In this document: positions 56,012-64,000 of the stretch, piece by piece | Numbering within the stretch: the first letter of the stretch is position 1 | Layout: the number at the start of each line of letters is the position of its first letter | NCBI GenBank assembly: GCA_900380265.1 | Contig: LR025083.1 | Coordinates: forward strand, 744,001-808,000 | From: Serratia symbiotica | Lineage (GTDB): Bacteria; Pseudomonadota; Gammaproteobacteria; Enterobacterales; Enterobacteriaceae | Direction: 5' to 3' | Length of the DNA stretch: 64,000 nucleotides | The notes under the pieces: generated by a model | What the model was told of the DNA's origin: nothing | What the model saw: only the letters and a program-made list of their open reading frames with translations | Databases searched by the model: none | Program-made: the position numbers and the translations under genes

Positions 56012-56605
56012 ATGAGTAGTAAAGAACACAATACGCCAAACGAGAAAGTCTCAGAAGAAATAGAACAGCAAGTCCAAGACCAGGCTGTATTTCCCGAGTC
56101 GCAGCAGAACGTTGATTGGCGTGATGAACGTATTACAGAGCTAGAAGCTCAGTTACTTGAAGCTCAGGGAAATGAACGTGATGGACATGATAGTTTGCTA
56201 CGTGCCAAAGCTGAAATGGAAAATGTGCGTCGGCGTACCGAGCTAGATATTAAAAAAGCGCACAAATTTGCATTGGAGAAATTCTCTTCTGACTTGCTGC
56301 CAGTGCTTGATAATCTAGAGCGAGCCTTAACACTGGCAGATAAGAATAATCCTGAATTAACTGCCATGATCGAAGGCGTTGAACTAACGCTAAAGTCCTT
56401 ACGGGATGTGGCGTACAAATACGGCATTGAGATCGTCAGCGACGTCAATGTACCCTTTAATCCTGAGGTGCATCAGGCAATGAGACTAATTGAATCTGCC
56501 GATTATGAGCCGAATTATGTAATGATGGTAATGCAAAAAGGGTATACGCTGAATGGCCGATTGCTGCGCCCCGCGATGGTTTCTGTTTCTAAAGCTAAGG
56601 AATAA
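56012..56605 (+). CDS. grpE: Nucleotide exchange factor GrpE
   Basis: GrpE is the DnaK co-chaperone that releases ADP. The start chosen is ATG 56012 ([20 protein letters not shown]), with GGAG eight bases upstream; an in-frame ATG at 55997 is possible but unlike the family. It has 197 residues, the E. coli length. After an acidic N-terminus it shows the long dimeric helix ([19 protein letters not shown]), [20 protein letters not shown] and [16 protein letters not shown], then the beta-domain [16 protein letters not shown] and [20 protein letters not shown] sigma-32-like promoter precedes it, and a hairpin with a T-tract follows. Confidence 0.97.
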   Translation: MSSKEHNTPNEKVSEEIEQQVQDQAVFPESQQNVDWRDERITELEAQLLEAQGNERDGHDSLLRAKAEMENVRRRTELDIKKAHKFALEKFSSDLLPVLDNLERALTLADKNNPELTAMIEGVELTLKSLRDVAYKYGIEIVSDVNVPFNPEVHQAMRLIESADYEPNYVMMVMQKGYTLNGRLLRPAMVSVSKAKE

Positions 56606-56694
56606 GAACATTTGTATGGTGGAAAATGGACTTTAGGTACATTACCCCTGAAGGTTAAGAATCAATTCAATTAATCGATTGGATTAAAGATAGA

Positions 56695-56724
56695 TCCGGA
56701 AACGTTCCTCGCTTCCGGACTTTT
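56695..56724 (+). terminator. Rho-independent terminator between grpE and ung
   Basis: TCCGGAA (56695-56701) pairs with TTCCGGA (56713-56719), followed by CTTTT. It lies 90 nt after the grpE stop and 11 nt before the end of the convergent ung. Probably ends grpE transcripts and may slow those of ung. Confidence 0.6.
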
Positions 56725-56734
56725 ATGTATTAAA

Positions 56735-57397
56735 TCACCAATCGATCGCCTGAAAGCCTTGCTGCTTTAGAAGTTGATTAGTTTGTGAGAAGTGACTGCA
56801 ACCGAAGAAGCCACGGTAAGCTGAGAAGGGCGACGGATGTGGTGCTTTTAGTACATAATGGCGTTGTAGGTCAATAAACATGCCTTTATTCTGCGCATGC
56901 GCTCCCCAAAGCAAGAAGACTATGCCATGGCAGTGCTCGTTGAGCACAGTAATGATTTTATCGCTGAAAGTTTCCCATCCTAAATTCGCGTGCGAATGGG
57001 CCCGCCCAACTTCGACGGTCAGCACGGTGTTGAGTAATAACACCCCTTGTTCAGCCCAGTTCTGCAGGTGGCCGTGATTCGGATATTTAAAATCAGGAAT
57101 ATCCGTTGCCAATTCTTTGTATATATTCATAAGCGAAGGTGGTGTAGGTATGCCGGGCCGTACAGAGAAAGATAAGCCGTGTGCTTGATTGGGGCCATGG
57201 TAGGGATCCTGGCCGAGGATTACGACCTTGACCTCTTTCAGCTTGGTGAAACGGAAAGCGTTAAATATATTTCTCTGAGGAGGATAAATGATTTTACCAG
57301 CTCGCCGTTCAGCGGCGATAAAGGAGAGTGTGTCAATAAAATAAGAATTCTTTTTTTCTTTTGCGATAACGTCACGCCAAGTGAGGCAGCTAGGCAT
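56735..57397 (-). CDS. ung: Uracil-DNA glycosylase Ung (family 1)
   Basis: Ung removes uracil from DNA, countering cytosine deamination. The start chosen is ATG 57397 ([20 protein letters not shown]), with AAAGGAAAG about six bases upstream, aligned to E. coli MANELTWHDVLAEEK; an open frame extends ten codons further. The 220-residue product keeps the water-activating loop [20 protein letters not shown], the Ser-Pro loop [20 protein letters not shown], and the minor-groove intercalation loop [17 protein letters not shown]. It ends at AIDW, about nine residues short of E. coli, but downstream of all catalytic elements. It is convergent with grpE. Retention should slow GC to AT drift. Confidence 0.96.
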   Translation of the reverse strand: MPSCLTWRDVIAKEKKNSYFIDTLSFIAAERRAGKIIYPPQRNIFNAFRFTKLKEVKVVILGQDPYHGPNQAHGLSFSVRPGIPTPPSLMNIYKELATDIPDFKYPNHGHLQNWAEQGVLLLNTVLTVEVGRAHSHANLGWETFSDKIITVLNEHCHGIVFLLWGAHAQNKGMFIDLQRHYVLKAPHPSPFSAYRGFFGCSHFSQTNQLLKQQGFQAIDW

Positions 57398-57695
57398 AAA
57401 TACTTTCCTTTTTTTGTTAACAGTCATTGACTTGCCTTGATCTTGTCCTTGAATACGGACAAAACCACTGTTTATTCTAGTCTACGTCATGGAGGTTTTA
57501 ATAATTTATAAACAGTTGCACACTGCTTAGTGAGTCTAGATATCAAAATAAACATTTGTAGATTACATCTAATAAGAAGCAATTTAGTATAATTAAATAA
57601 TTGATCGACTCTAGTCTTTATAGAGGCCTATAAGAGGGCACTCGTCTTTCCATCTATTTGATAAATAGAGTGAGTTTGTCGCATGGGGTTAACTC

Positions 57696-57714
57696 CACTT
57701 TTATAATAAAAGTG
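57696..57714. repeat. Odd palindrome, 9-bp arms, 1-nt centre
   Basis: CACTTTTAT A ATAAAAGTG is perfect. It shows the same odd-symmetry layout as the larger repeats in this window and lies about 300 nt upstream of ung. Confidence 0.7.
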
Positions 57715-57851
57715 ATTGCTATCTTCAAATCACTATAGATATATACTAGACGCTAGTATATTCTTTCTACCCACTAAAGCTGGTAGCATTGCTAAAAGCG
57801 GAAGTGCGACGTGTTTTAATAAAAGCTAACTACTTGTAAAAAGTAGTTATC

Positions 57852-57880
57852 GGTAAGAAATCTAGGTAAGATTTCTTACC
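57852..57880. repeat. Perfect 12-bp inverted repeat, 5-nt loop
   Basis: GGTAAGAAATCT (57852-57863) pairs with AGATTTCTTACC (57869-57880) around AGGTA. It lies directly after another 8-bp hairpin. No T-tract follows. Possibly a relic regulatory hairpin. Confidence 0.85.
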
Positions 57881-58479
57881 AGGGATATTGCATTAGAAAT
57901 GTATTCGAGGATGCATTGAGGGAGAGCATCACTTGAACCTCAAATTGATGGGTCCTAGAGAGATGGGAAGACGGTGCAGTATCTGAGGAATAGCCATAAC
58001 TCGCTTTCTCTTTTTGATTGTACAGTACAGTTCGCATGGCTTATACCAGAATCGCAGCTTGATGTTATTTAGAGACAACCTATACCTCTTGGTATAGTCA
58101 GTGAGTAAGTTATGGCCCTCTATTCGTGGTTATTAGAGCTGAGCCTATATGACATGCTGTGCAAAAATGATTTGTGCGACTTACGGAACTTTCTTATAGC
58201 TATAAACGTGATGCAGCTGTTCAAGAAAAGTGGCTTACGAACCACCCTATTTGTAAATGCATAAAGAATCACCTAAGAATAGGCTGAGATATTTTATGAC
58301 TGGGACGGGGTAATTTCAGTTCTAAGTTAGGGCGTTTAAGTAGTATTCTCCGTGTTCTGCCTTAGCCTGGCAGTGTTTTCTGATATCTTTTTATCGCGAT
58401 GTCACAATTAGACCTTTGCTTTCTCTTTTCATTGCATCTGTTCGCCAGGATCTTCTTTGAAGATTTGCTGGTTCTTTAA

Positions 58480-59640
58480 GTATTTAGCACTTTGGTTGTT
58501 GGTAGAAGTACACCGATTGCCGGTGGCCAAATGGTTCATTGAGGTCACGATCTACTTTCAAAAATAGCAGGTGCTCGCGTGCTTTCGCTAATAAAATGGC
58601 TGCGCCTGTTCGTTCGGCACAGCCAGTGCCGACAAATGTGGTGCACGCAGGTATCGGTGATTTGTGGTGAATTAAATGCAATACCTAAGTAATATGAATC
58701 ATATCGAAGACTCACAACGGCGATAATTGTGGCTACAACTACATCAATACTATCGCCCATCATGCTGTGGATTGCCTTGTTTTTATTGGCTTGCGCTATT
58801 ACTTTCCGAGGAGATAGCCTTTGTATACGTGATTCACTTAGTGAGATAGTCAGATCATGCCATTGTTGGGATTTTTCATCGGAGATTGCTGATTTTTGAA
58901 TGTCCGATTATATCACTATTGTAGCAAAAGACCTCTTTATTGTTGCACGTGATTCAGGAGTAGCACCATTTTAGGATGCGTATATCCGGCTGACATACAA
59001 CAGATTAGTCCACGTTGACCGGTTATTGCATGAGACGTTAGCAATCTGCAGATTGCTCCGCATTTTAGAGCGGGCGGACAAAAGCATCTCTAGTTTCGCT
59101 TGCAGGTTTCGGTGACGGTGATTTTGACACCCTGGCCAAAACCAATGTCTTCCAAGTGGTTTGTTCCGTAAAGGAGTAGAATTTTACCGTACTGAAATCG
59201 AACGCCGCTTCTTTGAGTCTTGAAGAAAACTACCAGCCATAGTGACTAGCTTCTCTTGATTATTATTGAACACTTCTGCGCAATTTATATAGACTGCATT
59301 GGCAGTGACAGAAGCAATATCTAATTTGGTATATGGTGCACATGCACCTGCTTAATTAGTTAGTTGTATTGTTAACTTACGTATTGGCGTAAGGATTAGA
59401 AAGAGTGGTGTGCAGGAGGGTTTACGGGAGAAAGCTAATAGATTCTGAAAAACTGGTAGCCAAAATTCAGTAGTTCTCCAGTGCTACTCGAGCCAAGCCT
59501 AATACGTCTTGCCCGCACATCGCGACGGGCTCATTTCACTCCGGATAGGCGTCAGGTAATTGTAGCCTTTGTTATACATTGTAAGGACTGAAGGGTTCAT
59601 CGTTTGGGGAACGAGTGATTGCTCTGATCTGCCTCTTCTA
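58480..59640 (-). pseudogene. srmB: srmB (DEAD-box RNA helicase) fossil
   Basis: SrmB assists early 50S ribosome assembly. The minus strand carries long, nearly gap-free relics. Near 59240-59200 GSFLQDSKK resembles GRLLQYIKE. About 59196-59146 FDFSTVKFYSFTEQTTW resembles FDCRAVETLILDEADRM, so DEAD has become TEQT. About 59145-59065 a run ending KLEMLLSA resembles RKQTLLFSA (motif III). From 58763 GDSIDVVVATIIAV resembles GRVNVLVATDVAA; DTCVHHICRHW resembles DTYLHRIGRTA (motif VI). After a frameshift TGAAILLAKAREHLLFLKVD resembles GTAISLVEAHDHLLLGKVG. It is next to ung, separated in E. coli only by grcA. Clearly dead. Confidence 0.87.
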
Positions 59641-59764
59641 ATTGGGTTCTGAATAGAGGCGGTTTTCTTGTGTTCTGCACCTATATCAGCTGAAAGAAAA
59701 ATGGCTCTATAAGACAGGTTATCTATAAGTATAGAGTGCTTTCCTCTATTCGAGTGTTATTGGT

Positions 59765-60340
59765 TTGAAGTCAAAATTAGGTTTCCGCAGAGATGGTGGG
59801 GTTGCTTGTAAGCAATTTTTCCTGTTTACGATCGTTGTAAGAGCAAAGTGGGTATTGACGGTGTTTTTCTTGTTATTTGGGTACTATAGCCGCGGTGAAG
59901 CGGGTGTTGGAGATCAAAAGTGCCGCGGGCTAATTGCGAAGATACTAGGCATAGTCCGGGGGTACTGAGGTCATGATCAATGCAGTGAAACTGGGTGAAG
60001 TTTCTGCCGAACATCAATGTGCACGGTATGAGTCAATCGTCAGCAATTCGGATTATTTTAAATCGTATGCACGCTTTCTGGCGTGATCAAGCCTCCCATA
60101 ACGCGTGGTATTCCAATAGATTTACGAATACTACATTGGTGATGTTTACGAAAATTGATTAATGTAAAGGCCTGTTCGTGTCTTGTTATACAATAATGAA
60201 CTGCCTTTGAAAGGCAGTTCATTATTGTATTTTTTGAATGATTCAACAAGCTGCACATCACTAATCACGGAGATACGATGCTACATAAAATGCACTTGAT
60301 ACTGGTATAATGGCTAATGCTGCCAGGTCTTTTTTGGATT
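59765..60340 (+). pseudogene. yfiC: trmN (yfiC, tRNA m6A37 methyltransferase) fossil
   Basis: YfiC/TrmN methylates A37 of tRNA-Val. It is divergent from srmB in E. coli, as here. The plus-strand frame from 59765 contains FRRDGGVACKQFFLFTIVVR and AKWVLTVFFLLFGYYS, resembling LRRNGFTFKQFFVAHDRC and AMKVGTDGILLGAWAP. The KQFF anchor and its spacing to the hydrophobic TDGILLGAW-like block are kept. The SAM-binding GAGSGLL motif is not intact, and the frame stops after 67 codons. The downstream end overlaps a strong palindrome at 60188. Limits are approximate. Confidence 0.65.
60188..60230. repeat. Perfect 21-bp inverted repeat with a 1-nt centre and T-tract
   Basis: The left arm 60188-60208 (ATACAATAATGAACTGCCTT then T) is the exact reverse complement of 60210-60230, with a single G at 60209. 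TTTTT follows at 60231-60235, so on the plus strand it would act as a terminator-like hairpin. The one-base centre is too small for a normal loop, so a real RNA hairpin would open a few central pairs. It sits at the end of the trmN fossil, between it and the nadB fossil. Confidence 0.95.
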
Positions 60341-60361
60341 TAGTTGAGACATATTCATGAG

Positions 60362-60392
60362 GCTTTTCTTCAAGAAAAGCTTGGCTTTTTTT
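60362..60392. terminator. Terminator-like hairpin with T-run
   Basis: GCTTTTCTT (60362-60370), C, then AAGAAAAGC (60372-60380) is a perfect odd palindrome, followed after five bases by seven T (60386-60392). It is the second terminator-like hairpin within 200 nt at the convergent junction of two dead genes, trmN and nadB. May be a relic bidirectional terminator. Confidence 0.5.
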
Positions 60393-60579
60393 AGCTACGG
60401 AACGTGAATTTTCTTATTTAAGAAGCTTGTATTTGTCTGTGTATGGATATTAAGCTAAAATATATTGTTTTTTAGGGCAACTCCCATCTCTATTTTATTA
60501 GCAGACAGGTCATTCCACTAAATATTTTCAGCATATCAGTCTATGAACAGATGTAGTCGGCGTTGGATTAAGCATCTAC

Positions 60580-62200
60580 CCTATTTGACTAGATGTTCTG
60601 GGTTGTATTTGTAGTCCGATCTCAGCATTGCCCTCACCCATATTATGCTTGTAATACCTGACCAAGGTGCTGGTATGTTGCCTTTTGTATTGTAGTAGGT
60701 TGCGCCGTCGTTGTAATTCATAGCACAGTTTAGATTGATCGTTGGTGCTGTTCCTGAAAGAGGGCCACTATGGTGGTGGGTCTCTATAGAGGTTCCGATA
60801 ACCTGCTGTGCAGAAGTGTGGATTAATGCCCCGGACACGGAATCTAGTCCGGGCACGATGATGTCGGTATTAACGAGTAGGAATAGCATTTGGTCACTGT
60901 TACGGCACGTTAATAATCAATGCTCATACTTACTCAGTGTTGCCTGCTTGTTAGACCTGATGAGGACAGACAGCCTGCATAGTGTAGGAATATATGGACA
61001 TACAGTTTGTCTCGTTTTATCCGTAGGGGATTTATGCTACCGCAGCACATGAAAGTGCTCTCAAGTCAGCGAGGTTGTAGCACAGCGGTACTTTCTGAAA
61101 TATTGGGGTTGCGCTTGACGAATGATGTACAGGTGTATTCTTATAATACGGTTTTGAGAAGTGAGTGATCGCAAAAGGATCACCTGTGAAAACACTAGAG
61201 TATCATCTCCTTGTATCTGTTGTTCGGAGCGGGCTAAGGAGCAGACTGATCATAAATACATCACAGCTTGACGGATGTAATAAGATGAATGTAATAAATT
61301 GCATAAAAGTATGTTGACTATTTGAAGTGTAACGTGGTGATTGTTTATCAGGCGTACCAGTCAGCCTCTGGATCCAGCCCGGGATATTCTTTAAAATGTT
61401 TAGTTTTTATCTGAAAACAAGTATGTTATGCATAGGTTCACTAACGTGGTCGTCGGTTTGGAGGAATGAAAGGTAGTAAGCGTAATTCTACCTAGATATA
61501 GAGATCAATGTCAAAGTTCTGCATTAGAGAAAAAATATTCGAAATCAGGTTGCTAAATAGCCTAAAGGTTGGGTTCTGCTTACTACGGTACCTTCTATTT
61601 ATTAGCTTAGTATCTGCGCTATTACAATGTCCTCGCGAATAAAATAAAGGGCGAAGAAAGCTATTCTTTCCGGTGTGTCGAGAGATGTGTGGAGAGAGCC
61701 AGGTATGAAAGTAACACCGGAATTATGCCTACACATTAAGCGAGCCATAAAGCAAAAACAAGGGACACCTAACCTGATAGGTTAGGGAAGTCAGCGAAAG
61801 CGGCCCACTATTCTCTCGGCGTGTTTCTGTTATAGAGAGAGGGGGATGTGAAAGAAATATATGACGCTATTATTAGAAAATAAAATAACGGCGTAGTATA
61901 ATGGGTGTAAATTACCTGAAGATGCTGCGCGTAAGGCTTACGGGCGCGTTTGGTTCAGCTAGTAGGCAACAGCTATGAGCTCTATTGCATAGGGCTTCAA
62001 CTAAGGTCCCGAATACTCAACCTAACTAAGTCTGACGAAGCAGTAATTTCTGGCAATTAAACTGATTGATAGTCGCTATTCCTAAGATTCCAGGGATACT
62101 AAGGGTGTTATCGATTTTATTCAGTTTAAAAAGAAAGACGGATTGCATCCCTCCGGAGAAAATTAGGGATATAGGATGGTTAGTAAATACCCCTTATTTT
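60580..62200 (-). pseudogene. nadB: Possible nadB (L-aspartate oxidase) fossil
   Basis: NadB performs the first step of NAD de novo synthesis. In E. coli it lies beside yfiC, convergent, as proposed here. On the minus strand, about 60700-60590, in one frame, NLLQYKRQHTSTLVRYYKHN then EIGLQIQPRT resembles the NadB C-terminus [20 protein letters not shown] then SRGLHFTLDYPE. The N-terminal flavin-binding half was not read. Support comes from this partial match plus position. The upstream limit is inferred from the gene length. Confidence 0.45.
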
Positions 62201-64000
62201 CTATTCTGGATAATCCAACTTGATAGGCAGTTGCCCGGATCGCTTTCTGTGGCACGCCGCACTACGATCAGTTTTGTGACTTGAAGAAAATTAATAGTTC
62301 AATAAAATCGATGAAGGTACGGAAGTAGGTATAATGCTCCTGCATTAACATTTTCAGGGTATTGCTGTGATGCAGCAAGTATTGTTCCAGCAATTTAGAG
62401 GTGCGTACTAAATATAGCGTAGTCGGACATCAACAGCCGATGTGTGCGTCTAGTCCACTGGATTAGTATTAATCAGCTTCCCCAGGGAAGCTGCCTGGAA
62501 TAACAGGCGTTTAGTTGATGGAATAAACGACAGGCACTTTAAGATGCCTTCCGAGCCTAACTAGCCGTATAATAGACATGCCTACAATAAATTCGCAGCC
62601 ATGCGGCTGCCTCCTCTATCCGGAGGAGCTGAGCTTAGTCATGGCATCATATCCTCTCCGCCCAGATTGGGCTGAGACCTCTACCTTAATCTGGTATTAT
62701 ATCGGCTTACGCTGACGTGTAAATAACACGATTGAGATTGGCGGTTGTGTAAAGGTAAACCCACCGCAAACTTTTTGTGGTTAACTGAGAATATTACTTA
62801 ATAAATTCCGCTGCCTTGTCTCTGTACCCTAAGTTACATACAATTGGCCTTAGCTGATTAATTGCATTGTTGACAGCAGGGCCGCTGGCGTGGTGTAAAG
62901 CATTTTCAGAAGGGAGAAGTAACCTCTAGCGGAAGAAGTTAGGGCGGCTCCTTGAGGTGAGATGCTTTTCACCAGAGAGAGCGTTAGTCAGTGAGAATGT
63001 GTGTATCTGAATATAAACCAGGTAGGTTAGATAGAATTAGTAACGTGCAAGGGTTTCAACTTAGTATGCGGTCTAAACCATGTTCATTTTATTACCTGAG
63101 CTGAGGTCCTGGTTAGTGGTTTGGTGTATGGATAGGCTTTGCTGGCCTGCTACGGCCAAGTAACCACTATGCTGGTGAGGTAGGTTTCCACCTATTCCCG
63201 ATAGCGGGCAGGATAGCTGCTGATTAGTGTGCAGATACTTTGCATCTCGATTACTGTGAGCTGGTTAGATCGATCGTATTGCGGCAATCTATTACATAAA
63301 AATTAGGATTGGTGCTTGTTTTCTCACTCTTATTCTCTTTATTAATAGTATCGGTAGAACGCAAATACGGCAGTGTTAGTAGTTTTATCTGGTTGAGTCA
63401 GCATGATAAGATTTTATACCTTATAAAGTATGACTTTAGTATCGAACAATAAGTCTTGATTTACCCGCTACTACTGATAATTGTGCGCAGTGACTGTGAT
63501 AAGCGTGACGAGTTCTTTGTTACATCGGTCGCCTTTTGCAATCGAAGTGTTATGAACGTGTAACCAGATTATATCTGTTTTGAATAAATAGCAGCGAGCT
63601 CAGCTTAAAGATAAAGTGTGGCCACTCTCTCCCTATCAGTAAATTAGCAATGCTCTCTAAACACAGAGTAAGGGACAGTTGACTAGCACCACTGCTTACA
63701 ATCAGGACATTGTTACTGTGTGCATATGATGGTTGCATCACATATGATCTGTTCAGAAAGATGCTGAAGTTTATGTTAGCCTTTATAACAAGGCTTAAGG
63801 CAATGTCAGGGCTGTAACTAGATTAAAACCTATAGTGCTATTAAATTAAGTTTTATATGAGTTCTAAACTAATGAATCATTAAGAAATGCTCTATACCTT
63901 GCAGCAGGCGCTACAAGCAGAGAGATAAATCTGGGGAGAATTTATCTTACATCAGGTAATAGTTAACACATCAAGTTATTCTGTATCAGATCTGATGCAA
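62200..64000. other. No gene recognised up to the right edge
   Basis: By E. coli order rpoE and rse genes would follow nadB. I could not read them with confidence. A 9-bp hairpin at 62474-62493 (CAGCTTCCC/GGGAAGCTG) and GC-richer DNA at 62.58-62.70 kb stand out. Short open frames (62066-62284, 63550-63741) have no support. Confidence 0.5.

Larger units (their letters stand above)
57398..58480. other. ung-srmB interval, grcA not found
   Basis: E. coli has grcA here. I could not read it in any frame. The interval carries several perfect hairpins: 57696-57714, 57826-57845 (AACTACTT/AAGTAGTT) and 57852-57880. No gene is proposed. Confidence 0.5.

Noticed and set aside
63040-63150. Possible rseA fossil (SMR and EVL pieces matching SMRGDTPEVLHFD)
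   Set aside because: The two pieces are only three residues each, separated by an insertion, with no rpoE readable before them.
1-64000. CRISPR arrays, insertion sequences, toxin-antitoxin pairs, secretion systems
   Set aside because: No regularly spaced repeats, transposase motifs or terminal inverted repeats with flanking duplications, and no such gene families were seen apart from ratA, which is treated as a housekeeping gene.

Overview
The window looks like part of the chromosome of an enterobacterial insect endosymbiont in mid genome reduction, of the Serratia symbiotica or Sodalis-allied type. Every intact protein recalled here is closest to E. coli/Serratia orthologues at near-identical length and order. 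Only 18 protein genes and one tmRNA appear functional, about 18 kb of 64 kb (roughly 29%). The rest is AT-leaning DNA full of stop codons. I see no insertion sequences, rRNA, tRNA genes or CRISPR arrays. The genus assignment is inference; the class of organism is well supported.

Region 1-12.7 kb is the classic envelope/lipid cluster in ancestral order: bamA (cut by the window edge), skp, lpxD, fabZ, lpxA, lpxB, a dead rnhB, dnaE, accA, then tilS (ldcC and yaeR are gone). Region 12.7-20.3 kb keeps proS and gmhB. Between them the DNA still carries eroded rof, yaeQ, arfB, rcsF, metQ, metI and metN in the same order and orientation as in E. coli. Region 20.3-26.9 kb has no recognisable gene but holds a perfect 32-bp inverted repeat. 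pssA follows (minus strand), with fossils of patZ, yfiP, trxC and yfiF behind it. From 33 to 50.7 kb nothing is recognisable.

Region 50.7-57.4 kb is a second island of living genes: ssrA, smpB, ratA, bamE, nadK, grpE and ung, with dead ratB and recN between them and a sigma-32-like promoter before grpE. Beyond ung lie fossils of srmB, trmN (yfiC) and nadB, again in E. coli order.

The survivors fit together. Outer-membrane protein assembly (BamA, BamE, Skp), lipid A synthesis (LpxD, LpxA, LpxB), an LPS heptose step (GmhB), fatty-acid synthesis (AccA, FabZ) and phosphatidylethanolamine synthesis (PssA) imply that a Gram-negative envelope is still built. DnaE, Ung, ProS, TilS, SmpB/tmRNA, GrpE and NadK are core information, quality-control and cofactor functions. 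Lost functions include methionine import (MetNIQ), Rcs sensing (RcsF), NAD de novo synthesis (NadB), several rRNA/tRNA accessory enzymes and RecN repair.

I did not find a new molecular system. The most unusual things are the long palindromes in otherwise decaying DNA, the readable gene fossils (decay by substitution more than deletion), a gene-order breakpoint around ung, enrichment of CTAG, and a tmRNA tag ending ANDETYALAA.
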